Translations under genes and position numbers: made by a program
The notes under the pieces: generated by a model
Seen by the model: the letters and a program-made list of their open reading frames with translations, nothing else
The model's database searches: none
What the model was told of the DNA's origin: nothing
NCBI GenBank assembly: GCA_963705325.1
Contig: OY970069.1
Span: 3,906,001-3,970,000 of the forward strand
Source of the DNA: DATARH01 sp963705325
Lineage (GTDB): Bacteria > Pseudomonadota > Alphaproteobacteria > ATCC43930 > CGMCC-115725
Direction: 5' to 3'
DNA: 64,000 nt
Shown: positions 50,849 to 58,972 of the stretch, piece by piece
Position numbering within the stretch: position 1 is the stretch's first letter
How the letters are laid out: each line of letters opens with the position of its first letter

Positions 50849-52081
50849 TCAGAGCCGCGCGTCGGCGGTCCAGTGGACGCGCAAACCGCCGCCGATCGCC
50901 GCCGGGGTGAACGCGGCGGTGGTGCCGACCTGGAAGCCCTCGAGGCCGATCTGCGCCGCCGCCGCGGCGACATCCGCCGTGGTGTTGTTGTCGACATTGC
51001 CGGAGGCGCCGGTGGTCGGGCTGTAGACGGTCACGGCCGCGGCGGCGCGCTTGGGCACCTTGAACCGAATGCCGAACGAATAGGTGGCATTGGTGGTGCC
51101 CCAGAAGCCGAAGAATTCCTGACCGGTGCGGGCCGCGGCGGTGCCCGGCAGCACGCCGAGGTCGTAGCTCTTTTCGTAATAGCGCTGGCAGAGCGCCAAT
51201 TCCTGCTGGATCGGCCGGCGCCGAAACGGTGATGACGCCGGGGCCATTTCGAACTTCACATTGGTGATCTCGAACGTGCTGCCGGCGGTGGTGAGCAGCG
51301 AATTCGATTGGCTCGAGGCCGCGAAGTAGTCGCCGGCCGCCCAGGTCGCGCCGGTGTTCTGAAACGTGCCGCCGGCGGCAAAGGTCAACACCAGATAGGC
51401 GCCGCCATTGTTGCCGCTGGTCACCCAAGTGCCGGATGTGTCGCCGGTGAAGCAAGCCTGGTTCGCCGTCCAGGTTGCGGCGGTGGACGCCGGCACCGCG
51501 TTCGGATAGGAGCGGGTCTGGGCGAAATTCTGGAAAGCCCAGCCGGCGACGTAACTGCCGATCGAGATCTTGCTCTGCCATTGCACGCACAAAGTCTGAG
51601 CGCCGGCGGTGCCGAGCAGCGCGTCCTGGATATTGTCGGCCTCGATCGGGATGAGGGCGACGATGTAGTCGCCGCTGCCGACCGCGCTCGCCGCGGTACC
51701 GACCGTGCATTGCAGACTGTAGGTGTAGCCCTGCGGCGCGTCGGCCACACGTTGGCAGGAAAGCGTCGCGTTGGTGGTGTGTCCGGTCGAGACGAAGCCG
51801 ACCTTAACCCCATCGACGATATAGGCGGGCGTGCCCGAGACCAGCGCGACCGAGTTGCCCTCGTGGACCTGGTCGATCTCCATCGTCGGGTTGATCAGCC
51901 GGTTGGCGAAGACCGACCCCAGCGAGGCGCAGACAATGCCGCTTTGCGGTGTATCGCCGGTCACCGCCTGACCGGCCGGGCAGGTCACGCCCGGAACGTA
52001 GGCTTGCGCCTCGGCGGGGCTTGCCCCAAGCAAGACGATAGCGAACAGGGCGGCGGCGCCGGCAAGGCGCGTGGCGATCAT
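50849..52081 (-). CDS. Phage tail fibre / receptor-binding-type protein with signal peptide
   Basis: 410 residues. Begins MIATRLAGAAALFAIVLLGA, a Sec-like signal ending ASPAEAQA, which is unexpected for a virion protein. The body is beta-rich and Gly/Thr/Ala-rich. RPIQQELALCQRYYEKSYD near residue 275 is a motif shared by many phage tail-fibre and collar proteins. The ATG at 52081 overlaps the previous gene stop (ATGA). It probably forms the distal fibre or a baseplate-attached protein. The signal-like start could instead be a membrane anchor or an annotation artefact. Confidence 0.72.
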   Translation of the reverse strand: MIATRLAGAAALFAIVLLGASPAEAQAYVPGVTCPAGQAVTGDTPQSGIVCASLGSVFANRLINPTMEIDQVHEGNSVALVSGTPAYIVDGVKVGFVSTGHTTNATLSCQRVADAPQGYTYSLQCTVGTAASAVGSGDYIVALIPIEADNIQDALLGTAGAQTLCVQWQSKISIGSYVAGWAFQNFAQTRSYPNAVPASTAATWTANQACFTGDTSGTWVTSGNNGGAYLVLTFAAGGTFQNTGATWAAGDYFAASSQSNSLLTTAGSTFEITNVKFEMAPASSPFRRRPIQQELALCQRYYEKSYDLGVLPGTAAARTGQEFFGFWGTTNATYSFGIRFKVPKRAAAAVTVYSPTTGASGNVDNNTTADVAAAAAQIGLEGFQVGTTAAFTPAAIGGGLRVHWTADARL

Positions 52082-52521
52082 GCGACGATCCACTGGTTGC
52101 TCCCGATATAGACGACGCGCAGCGCCGCGTAGAGGACGCCAAGTGCGACCGAAGCCTGGCCGTCGATGGTCTGACCGGTGGGCGCGGCGACGGTCAGCGA
52201 AAAGCCGCCGGTGCTGGCGAGGTATTTAAAGGCGTGCGACTCGCCGAGACGCGGGCTCGACGGCAAGGTAAAGGTCGTGGCCGCCGGCGTCGTTGGGGCC
52301 CAGGCGACGAGGTCGTCGGTGAACGCGACCGCCTGCACGCCGGTGGCAGTGACGGTGCGGACGTTCTGCCGCGGGCGGATCACCCAGCCGCCGGCGGCGA
52401 CGCCGTCCTGCGCCTGAAGGCTCCAGTCGTCGGTGTTGAGCACCAATTCGCCTGGCGGCCCGGTATAGGCCGCGACCTGGGCGGTGGTGCCGCGCGCCCA
52501 TTGCACTTGCGTGTGGGACAA
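52078..52521 (-). CDS. Phage tail/collar protein
   Basis: 147 residues: MSHTQVQWARGTTAQVAAYT, GPPGELVLNTDDWSLQAQDG, then GGWVIRPRQNVRTVTATGVQ and GFSLTVAAPTGQTIDG. The opening 'QxRRGTxAQ...G..GELVxDTDxxxLxVxDG' pattern is the small N-terminal fold of tail-tip and tropism-determinant proteins (major tropism determinant N-terminal type). The rest is beta-helical in look. It is translationally coupled to the fibre gene that follows. Confidence 0.75.
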   Translation of the reverse strand: MSHTQVQWARGTTAQVAAYTGPPGELVLNTDDWSLQAQDGVAAGGWVIRPRQNVRTVTATGVQAVAFTDDLVAWAPTTPAATTFTLPSSPRLGESHAFKYLASTGGFSLTVAAPTGQTIDGQASVALGVLYAALRVVYIGSNQWIVA

Positions 52522-52582
52522 GGGGTCTTTCTCCTGCCGCTAACACGGCCTGGGGTTGGGCTGAAGCATCAACAATTCGCTT

Positions 52583-52664
52583 CCCCCGGGCTTGTCCCGG
52601 GGGTCCACGTCTTCGCCGGCGAGTGATCGGAATGTAGACGTGGATGGCCGGGTCAAGCCCGGCC
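52583..52664. repeat. Palindromic repeat, family C
   Basis: Left mini-hairpin CCCCCGGGCTTGTCCCGGGGG, arm GTCCACGTCT, a 23-base loop, arm AGACGTGGA, right mini-hairpin GGCCGGGTCAAGCCCGGCC. A single mini-hairpin of similar sequence occurs near 50444-50458. Lies in the gap between two tail genes. Confidence 0.8.
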
Positions 52665-52704
52665 AAGGGGAGACCTGAAATGGTCCGATCAGACCGAGTT
52701 GTTC

Positions 52705-53550
52705 CTAAAGCGAGCTTCCGAGATTGATGTCGTAGCCGGTGACGGCGGCGATCGAGGCGAGATCGGCCTGCGCGGCGACGCTGGTACCGACGATGCCCCA
52801 ATCCTGGGCAATGCCGGCAGCAAGCGCGGCGATGACGTTGACGGTCATCCCACCGGTGCCGAGCAGCGTGTAGCTGTACGCCGAGACGCCCGCGAGACCC
52901 TGCAGCGCCTGGCCGAAAATGTTGAAGGCCGGCAGTTTCACGAAGATCGAATGGCCGATAAAGCTCGCCGGGTAGGCGTAGCGGAACAGCGACGGGTCAT
53001 TCGGCCCGAAACGGGCGAACGGCGCGCCGCTGGCATGCGCGCCGATCGCCGTACCGAAGGCGCCGCGCCGCAGATAGGTGAGGTTGTACTTGTTGGCGGC
53101 GGTGAGCGTCGCCGTGGCGAAGGACAGCAGCTCCCCGTCACAGAAGCACAGGGTGACGTAGGAGTCAGCGTCGGCGGTCGTGCCGGAGAGCAATTGCCCG
53201 GCGGATTGGGTGAGGTCGACCGCCAACGTATCGGTCGTGTCCGGGTCGGTGGCGGCGGGCAGCGTTGCGGTCAGCACCCCTTGCCGCCCTCCTTTGTAGA
53301 TGGTTCCGGCAAGCGCGTAGGTGTTGCCGTCGGTCGAGACCCAGGCCTGGCAGCCGCCCCAATCGGCGCCGCCGCTGGCGATGATCCACACCTCGACCGC
53401 GCCGCCGGTCAGCCCGGCGGTCGGCTCGAAGATGATCGGGGCGTTTGTATTGCCAGGGTCGACGAACGGGTCGAGCGGCGCGCCGGCGGTCGCTTGCTTC
53501 GCATGCGCGACCGCGGTGCCGACGCCGATCGGGGTAATGGTGCCTGGCAT
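52705..53550 (-). CDS. C-terminal part of the phage tail-tip (GTA gp15-like) protein, now separate
   Basis: 281 residues. APIIFEPTAGLTGGAVEVWI, WGGCQAWVSTDGNTYALAGT, DSYVTLCFCDGELLSFATAT, NLTYLRRGAFGTAIGAHASG and FNIFGQALQGLAGVSAYSYT are the landmarks of the C-terminal half of GTA gp15/host-specificity tail proteins, normally fused to a Phage-tail_3 region. Here it starts its own reading frame after a 155-base gap filled by repeat A1. Whether the product is made and assembles is unknown; no good ribosome site is seen before the ATG at 53550. Confidence 0.78.
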   Translation of the reverse strand: MPGTITPIGVGTAVAHAKQATAGAPLDPFVDPGNTNAPIIFEPTAGLTGGAVEVWIIASGGADWGGCQAWVSTDGNTYALAGTIYKGGRQGVLTATLPAATDPDTTDTLAVDLTQSAGQLLSGTTADADSYVTLCFCDGELLSFATATLTAANKYNLTYLRRGAFGTAIGAHASGAPFARFGPNDPSLFRYAYPASFIGHSIFVKLPAFNIFGQALQGLAGVSAYSYTLLGTGGMTVNVIAALAAGIAQDWGIVGTSVAAQADLASIAAVTGYDINLGSSL

Positions 53551-53568
53551 TGATTATGCTCTTTTTGT

Positions 53569-53675
53569 TGTCATTCCGGGGCCGGCGAAGCCGGAACCCG
53601 GAACCCATGAACACCGGCAGGTGCCAATTTGGTTTGCGTCCGTGTTCATGGGTTCCCGCTTTTGCGGGAATGACA
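53569..53675. repeat. Palindromic repeat, family A, copy 1
   Basis: 107 bases bounded by TGTCATTCC and GGAATGACA. Mini-hairpins near each end (GCCGGCGAAGCCGG; GCTTTTGC) flank the inner pair ACCCATGAACAC / GTGTTCATGGGT. Copy 2 (56580-56707) shares the ends and inner pair but differs in the central loop. Confidence 0.9.
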
Positions 53676-53705
53676 GAAAGGAAAGATGACGAAACGGAAC
53701 TGCGG

Positions 53706-55081
53706 TCACGGGGTCACTCCGGGGATTTCCTCGGCGGTGATCGTGAGCTCGCCGTTGGCGTCTTCCTCGATCTGGAGGATGCGCACGGCGGCGTTCGTCA
53801 GGCCGAGCGCCGCGTCGCTGATCAGCACGATATCCATCGGTTCAAGCAGCGCGTAGCGGATGCCGAGCTTGAACTTGTAGGTGTTGCGAACGTAAAGCCG
53901 GCGCTGCAGCAACAGTTGCGCGGCGACCGTGGCGCTCGTCGCGTTGGTAAAGCCTGCGCCTGGATCGAGGCTTCGCTGCGCAAGCCATAGGCGTCGATCG
54001 CGCCCTGATCGAAGACCGCGATGACCTGCGGGTTGTAGCTGTTGGCCGCATCCATGTACTCGACCGAGAGCCAATTGGTCGCCTGCGCCGGGTCGGCGCG
54101 GGTCAGCAGCACCGGGTCAGTGCCCCCTGCCCCGCCTTCCGACCACGGCAGGAAGTCGCCGTCGCCGAGGCTGTATTGCCAGGTGAGGTTGGGCGTCCAG
54201 CTCGCGCCATTGGCCGACAGCGGCTGGTCGCCGTAGGGGATGACTTTGAGCACAGCGCCCGACCACACCACCGCCGAGACGGTGAGCTGCGCCAGTTCTT
54301 CGAGCCAACGCGCCGCCGGTTGCTGCTTGTCGAGCAAGAGCGACATCGCCAGCTCCGCCGCCTGGCAGTAATTGCCCCAATCCGCCAGCGCGCCGGCGGT
54401 ATCGAGATTGGCGGCCGGAAACCCCGCGCCCCAGCGCGGTTCGGTGAGCAGCGCGCCGACGATGAGGTCGGGGCGCGCGTCGTCGGGAAAGCCGGGGCCA
54501 GCGGTGCCGCTCTCGAACCCGGTGATCTCGAACGAGATGTCGGGCAGCGCCGAGGACGAGCCGAGATTGAGCGGCGTCCCGGTGACGTAGCAGGTGCCGG
54601 AATAGCCGATCACCGGCTGGTTGACGTCGGCGCTGGCGAAGACCGGGTCGGGCGCTTGGCCGTCGGCGCCGGCATAGCCGTTGAGCCCGACCGCACCGAG
54701 CCCGGCCGCGACGCCGCCATTGGCCCAGATCCGATTGTTGCCGCCGAAGCCGAAGGACGAGCCGGTAAACGACACCGGCCCCTGGCAGATGCCGAACGCA
54801 ACATCGACCGAATTCTGCTGAGCCGAGCCCTTCTTGCCGCTGCTGCTGCCGAGACCCTTGCCGCCAGTGTGGCCGCTGCTGCTGGTGTGGCTGACGAAAT
54901 TCCAGAACTCGAGCAGATTGACCGGCGCGCGCTGGGTGCCGAAGCAGAGAAAGACGGGGCTGCCCGCCTGGCTGGTGTTGTAGCGCAGCGAACCGAGCGT
55001 CGGGTTGCTGAAGGCGTTGACGAACGGGCTTGGCCCGCCGCCCTTGCCGGTGGGTGCGGTGTCGCTAATTCCCGCAGGCAT
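53706..55081 (-). pseudogene. Phage tail-tip protein, N-terminal part, with a frame break
   Basis: From 55081: GSLRYNTSQAGSPVFLCFGT, QNSVDVAFGICQGPVSF, then GFPDDARPDLIVGALLTEPR, WLEELAQLTVSAVVWSGAVL and YNPQVIAVFDQGAIDAYGLR, the Phage-tail_3 type region of tail-tip proteins. The frame breaks at about 53950. The rest (FTNATSATVAAQLLLQRRLY, NTYKFKLGIRYALLEPMDIV, LQIEEDANGELTITAEEIPG) is one frame over. One more T in the GGCTTTACC run restores the frame. The restored product would be about 458 residues and stops right before repeat A1; its natural continuation is the gene at 52705. Starts 17 bases inside the NlpC/P60 gene. Confidence 0.85.
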
Positions 55082-55496
55082 CGATCACCCCGAAGAAGCG
55101 CACCGGCCGCCCGGCGAGCGGGTAGAGCGTCGCGTCGCCCCAGACCACCCCGCGCTGCCAATAGGCGTGGATCAATCCCGGCCAGGCGATGACGATCGCG
55201 CCGTGCGAATAGGTACGGCCATAGCGGAACACCGCGACGTCCCCGGGCGCCGGCGGCCCCTCGAGCTCATGCGCATAGGGCAGCAGCTTTTCGAGGTAGC
55301 GCTCGGCATCGCGATGGAGGTGCCAATCGGGCGGGTAGTAGCCGGGATCGACGTAGGGCACGAGCCCGCAGCGTTGGTACACCTCAGCGAGCAGCATCGC
55401 GCAGTCGACCCCCGCCCCCTTGACCCGGCCCTGATGATGGAACGGTGTCCCGAGCCATTCCTGGGCTTCGGCGACGACCGCCGCGCGCGTGTCCAT
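55065..55496 (-). CDS. NlpC/P60 phage cell-wall peptidase (GTA gp14-like, TIGR02219)
   Basis: 143 residues: AAVVAEAQEWLGTPFHHQGR, VKGAGVDCAMLLAEVYQRCG with catalytic Cys32, and RYGRTYSHGAIVIAWPGLIH with the catalytic His. Cleaves peptide crosslinks so the tail can pass the cell wall. The start at 55496 lies two bases after the DUF2163 gene stop. Order DUF2460-DUF2163-NlpC/P60-tail tip is the exact g12-g15 order of gene transfer agents. Confidence 0.94.
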   Translation of the reverse strand: MDTRAAVVAEAQEWLGTPFHHQGRVKGAGVDCAMLLAEVYQRCGLVPYVDPGYYPPDWHLHRDAERYLEKLLPYAHELEGPPAPGDVAVFRYGRTYSHGAIVIAWPGLIHAYWQRGVVWGDATLYPLAGRPVRFFGVIDACGN

Positions 55497-55498
55497 GG

Positions 55499-56420
55499 TC
55501 AGACCGCCAGTTCGGGCGGCGGGATGTAGGGAAACCCACCGAAATGGCTGAGATTGTTGAAAGTGTTCTGGCAAGTCGCGATGGTGTGGTCGCAACCCGG
55601 CAGTAGCTCGAAGGTGTCGCCGGGCACGACCGGATAGAGCCACGCCTTGAGCAGATAGACATTGCCGGCGGCGACACCGGCGATAGTGCGCGACTGGCCG
55701 GCATTGGCGCCGGCGAGCGCGACGATCGTGCCCTGGTCGTAGAGCGTCGCCGGGCTCGGCGTGAGGCTGGTGGCGACGATTGCCTGGGTCGAGCCGGAGA
55801 GCGCCGTCACGGTCGCCGCCAGAACTCGCGCGGTTGAAGGTGCACATCGCGTCGCCGAAAACATGGGTGCAGGCGGCCTGGTAGAGCCGGCGCGGCATTT
55901 GCTGCTGCGCCAGGAGATTGAGCAGCGACTTGACCTTCATCTCGATCCGGCTGCGGCCGACATCGCTCTCGGCGACGCGGCCGTAGAACCAGACGATGGC
56001 GCCGAGGTTTGTTGCGGGCGCGCCGGAGCCATCGGGCTGCGCCGGGGCGAAAAAGCGGTCGAGCTCAACCGTCGCGCCATCGAATTCGCCGACCCGCACC
56101 GCCTCGGCGAAGCTGAGCGTGCCGACGAGGTCGCCGGCGCCGGCAAGGATCGAGATGTCGAGCTCGGTCGGCTCGATGCCGATCTTGGTGGTCACGGTCG
56201 AGCGGTCGAAGCGCGGCCCGAGCGCGAAGCTGGTGTAGCTGGTGGCGTTGTAGTTGAGGCTTTCCGCCGGGAAGCAGGTGCCGGGAATGGTCAGCGGCGT
56301 CGTCCAGCCGGAATAACGCAACACCTGCCCCGACGGCAGCGCGAAGGTGTAGAGATCGAACACGACAACGCTGTCGTTCGCGGCGAGATAGGTTTGCAGC
56401 GCCGCGCTGGCGGGTCTCAT
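55499..56420 (-). pseudogene. DUF2163 phage baseplate/hub protein (GTA gp13-like), frameshifted
   Basis: From 56420: MRPASAALQTYLAANDSVVV, FDLYTFALPSGQVLRYSGWT, TELDISILAG, and VKSLLNLLAQQQMPRRLYQA, then CTHVFGDAMCTFNR with the conserved cysteine pattern of TIGR02218. The frame breaks at about 55828. The remainder (VLAATVTALSGSTQAIVATS to GCDHTIATCQNTFNNLSHFG and GGFPYIPPPELAV) is in another frame. One more CG unit in the CCGCGCGAG run would restore FNRARVLAAT. Family members coordinate an iron-sulfur cluster with such cysteines in GTA particles. Confidence 0.9.
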
Positions 56421-56450
56421 GGGGATGGCCTCATGTCAAATCACTGCTTC

Positions 56451-56527
56451 ACCCCGGCGTAGGCCGGGGCCCAGGCTTCAGCCGGTATTGCGGTAGAGGT
56501 CTGGACACCGGCCTTCGCCGGTATGAC
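56451..56527. repeat. Palindromic repeat, family D
   Basis: Mini-hairpin CCCCGGCGTAGGCCGGGG, arm CCCAG, loop, arm CTGGAC, and mini-hairpin ACCGGCCTTCGCCGGT. The right hairpin is nearly identical to the right end of family E (57421-57503). Upstream of the DUF2163 start. Confidence 0.7.
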
Positions 56528-56579
56528 GAGCTAGGTGTGCGTCAGACGAAAACAGATTGCAGTTTCAGCGAGCAACTGA

Positions 56580-56707
56580 TGTCATTCCGGGATCGCCGCA
56601 GGCGATACCCGGAACCCATGACCACCGCCTTTGAAAATGACGCGGCCACGGAGGCAGCTTTCTGGCAGCCTCTGTGTTCATGGGTTCCCGCTTTCGCGGG
56701 AATGACA
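56580..56707. repeat. Palindromic repeat, family A, copy 2
   Basis: 128 bases with the same ends (TGTCATTCC / GGAATGACA) and inner pair (CGGAACCCATGA / TCATGGGTTCCCG) as copy 1, but a longer, different central loop. With family D it fills the 330-base gap between the DUF2460 and DUF2163 genes; no gene is seen in that gap. Confidence 0.9.
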
Positions 56708-56750
56708 GATTAAGAGCGCGGCGCGATGCCCCGGAATGACGGCAACAGAG

Positions 56751-57395
56751 CTATACGAAGACGGATTGGAGCTTCACTTGCTTCAGCGCCCAGAGCTGGT
56801 AGAGGAAATTCTCGAAATCGGCGCTGTCGTCGGCGAAGCGGACGCGGAAGTAATAGGTGAAGTCGGCGGTGACCAATTGGCCCGCCGGCGGCGGGGTGGT
56901 GAACGTCACCAGGCCGGTCGACGGATCGAGGCCGTAGATCGAGGGGCTTTGCAGCACTCCGTTGAAATAGACCGCGCTCAGCGTGTTGGGAGCGGCGATC
57001 GGCTCGGCGAACCCGCCGCCCGGCAGTCCCGCACCCATCGTCCGGACGAGCTGAAAGATTGTGGCGCTGCCGTCGCCGGTCCCGATCGGCTGCGCCGCCG
57101 CCTGGTCGTCGGTTGGGTCGTCGAACAGGAACGGCGCGAAGGCGCCCTGCTGCTGCAGGAAGAACCCCATCAAGGTGCGCAGCTCGTCGTATCCGACGCC
57201 GGGGCCGCTCGGCGCGCGGGTGTCGTTCTTGTCGCGCAGCAGCGAATAGGTCAGCGTCCAGCTCCACAGCGGGTTGGGCTGGTCGAGGACGCGCAGCTCG
57301 CGGCCTGAGACGGCGCGTTGCACGCGGGTCGCAAAGCGCGGCGTCTTGCTGACGCTCCAGCCGAGGCCGGGAAGCGTGGGAAAGATTGCGGTCAT
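56751..57395 (-). CDS. DUF2460 phage tail protein (GTA gp12-like, TIGR02217)
   Basis: 214 residues: MTAIFPTLPGLGWSVSKTPR, FATRVQRAVSGRELRVLDQP, PLWSWTLTYSLLRD, DELRTLMGFFLQQQGAFAPF, LFDDPTDDQAAAQPIGTGDG and the closing FENFLYQLWALKQVKLQSVF. All are DUF2460 landmarks; the protein forms the distal tail ring next to the tape measure. Start at 57395; the reading from 57407 adds four residues. Flanked by repeats on both sides. Confidence 0.94.
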   Translation of the reverse strand: MTAIFPTLPGLGWSVSKTPRFATRVQRAVSGRELRVLDQPNPLWSWTLTYSLLRDKNDTRAPSGPGVGYDELRTLMGFFLQQQGAFAPFLFDDPTDDQAAAQPIGTGDGSATIFQLVRTMGAGLPGGGFAEPIAAPNTLSAVYFNGVLQSPSIYGLDPSTGLVTFTTPPPAGQLVTADFTYYFRVRFADDSADFENFLYQLWALKQVKLQSVFV

Positions 57396-57420
57396 TGGAA
57401 TTCTCAAAGAAAGCCATAAC

Positions 57421-57503
57421 CCACACCACCCCGACGAAGGTCGAGGCCCATGGTCCGGTCAATTGTGCGGCTGAAGAATGGGCACCGGCCTTCGCCGGTG
57501 TGG
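57421..57503. repeat. Palindromic repeat, family E
   Basis: Outer pair CCACACC (57421-57427) / GGTGTGG (57497-57503), mini-hairpin CCCGACGAAGGTCGAGG, arm GCCCAT, loop, arm ATGGGC, and right mini-hairpin ACCGGCCTTCGCCGGT shared with family D. Lies between the tape-measure and DUF2460 genes. Confidence 0.75.
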
Positions 57504-57522
57504 TCCCCTTTCGATTGGCCGC

Positions 57523-58836
57523 CTAAAAGCTTCGCGGGGTCAGCGCGTTCTGGCGGAACAGGTCGCGGATCGCGCCGGCGTTGCTCTTGAGGTTGTCGCG
57601 GAACCAGCGGCTGATCGACGGCGCATCTGCGGGGCCGTGAAAATGCGCATGGAAATGCGCGCCGCCACCTCCGCCGCCCGCGATCATCCCCTGCAGCCCC
57701 TGCGAGATGTCGGCCGGCAGCACCATTTCGCGCGCATGCACCAGCGCGGGCATCGCGCCGGCGAGATTGGGCACGGCCCAGCCGCCGGCAGCGGAGGGGA
57801 CGATGCCGCCTCTACCGAAGGCGAACAGGCCGGCGAGCCAGGAGAACAGCCCGCCGCCGCCAGCCGCGACCGCCGCTCCGCCGCCGGCGAGCGATGCGCC
57901 AGCGGCGGTGCTCTCGGCCGCGGTCGCGCCGGTCAGCGCCGCGGTCAGCGCGGTCAACGCGGTGGTCGAGGCGGTCAACGCGGTGGTGTTGGCGGTGATC
58001 GCGGTGGCCTGGACGCTGCCGGCGCCGGATAAGAGGCCGGTGCCGAACAAGCCGCCCGGCTGGCCGATGCCGACCAGCGCGGTGAGACCAGCGCCGAGAC
58101 CGCTCGCCCCGGTTCCCTGGGCGGCGCCGACCGCGCTCGCCACCGCGCCGCCGGCGAGGCTCGCGAGGCCGGACGCGGCCCAATGCGCCGCCATCTTCTC
58201 CACCTCTTCGAGAAAGAAGGTCTCGACCTGCTGGATCATGCGCGTCATGCCCTGTGTCCAGGTGATCTGCCGGGTAAAGATTTCGTTGAAGGTGCGTGAG
58301 ACCGAGCTGCCCAGCCGGTCGAACGCCTCCTCGTAGGATCGCGCCACCCTGTCGGCCTCGGCGCGCGCCGCCTCAGCGGCGCGGCGGAAATCGGCCGCGG
58401 ATTGCGCGGCATATCGGGCGTCGAGCTCGATCAGCTCGGCCAATACCCGGCGGCGGTCTTCGCCCGTCGCCTGGTCGCTGCCGAGCACCGCCGCCAGGCG
58501 CAGCGCCTCCTGGTCATGCAGCTGCGCGGTGTAGTCGATGTCGTAGCCCAGCGCCTGCTGCAGCGTCAGCTGCTTCCGGTCGACCATGACCTGCATGGTG
58601 GTCTTGAAGGCGGCGAGATAGTCGGCATCGATCTGCCGCGTCCGGCGCGCGGCGTCGAGCGCCTCGCGCGTCGTTTGTTCCATCGCCTGGCGCTGCAGCG
58701 CCGCAGCGTCGGCGGACGCGGTGCCCATCGCCGCGAGCGGCGCGCCGAGCCCGGCGATGGCACTTTTCAGCTGGTTGATCGGAGCAATCGCGCCGGAGAC
58801 ATCGACGCCGAAATTGATCTGTACCGTGTCGGCCAC
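57523..58836 (-). CDS. Phage tail tape-measure protein
   Basis: 437 residues. N-terminal charged helices and coiled coil (about 20-230, e.g. ADFRRAAEAARAEADRVARS), then an Ala/Gly/Thr-rich hydrophobic region (about 230-340) that may cross the target membrane, and the typical C-terminus FGRGGIVPSAAGGWAVPNLA, PALVHAREMVLPADISQGLQ and HFHAHFHGPADAP, a His-rich patch. At roughly 0.15 nm per residue it would specify a tail near 65 nm, a short siphovirus tail. A terminator lies just upstream (58870-58893), so a separate promoter is implied. Confidence 0.86.
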   Translation of the reverse strand: MADTVQINFGVDVSGAIAPINQLKSAIAGLGAPLAAMGTASADAAALQRQAMEQTTREALDAARRTRQIDADYLAAFKTTMQVMVDRKQLTLQQALGYDIDYTAQLHDQEALRLAAVLGSDQATGEDRRRVLAELIELDARYAAQSAADFRRAAEAARAEADRVARSYEEAFDRLGSSVSRTFNEIFTRQITWTQGMTRMIQQVETFFLEEVEKMAAHWAASGLASLAGGAVASAVGAAQGTGASGLGAGLTALVGIGQPGGLFGTGLLSGAGSVQATAITANTTALTASTTALTALTAALTGATAAESTAAGASLAGGGAAVAAGGGGLFSWLAGLFAFGRGGIVPSAAGGWAVPNLAGAMPALVHAREMVLPADISQGLQGMIAGGGGGGAHFHAHFHGPADAPSISRWFRDNLKSNAGAIRDLFRQNALTPRSF

Positions 58837-58869
58837 GTGTCACCTCGTCCGCCGGCTTGCGCCGGCACG

Positions 58870-58893
58870 AAAAACCCCGCCCACATGGCGGGG
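58870..58893 (-). terminator. Rho-independent terminator upstream of the tape-measure gene
   Basis: On the minus strand, CCCCGCC ATGTG GGCGGGG TTTTT: a seven-pair stem with a T tract, about 80 bases after the stop of the secreted-protein gene and 34 bases before the tape-measure start. It would end the transcript of the cargo gene inside the tail operon. Confidence 0.8.
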
Positions 58894-58972
58894 TTTGTTA
58901 GCGCGTCGGGCGTCTCTTTGATTGAGGCGCCGTGAATTCCTCCTCGACCGGAGGCGATATACTTAGACTGGC

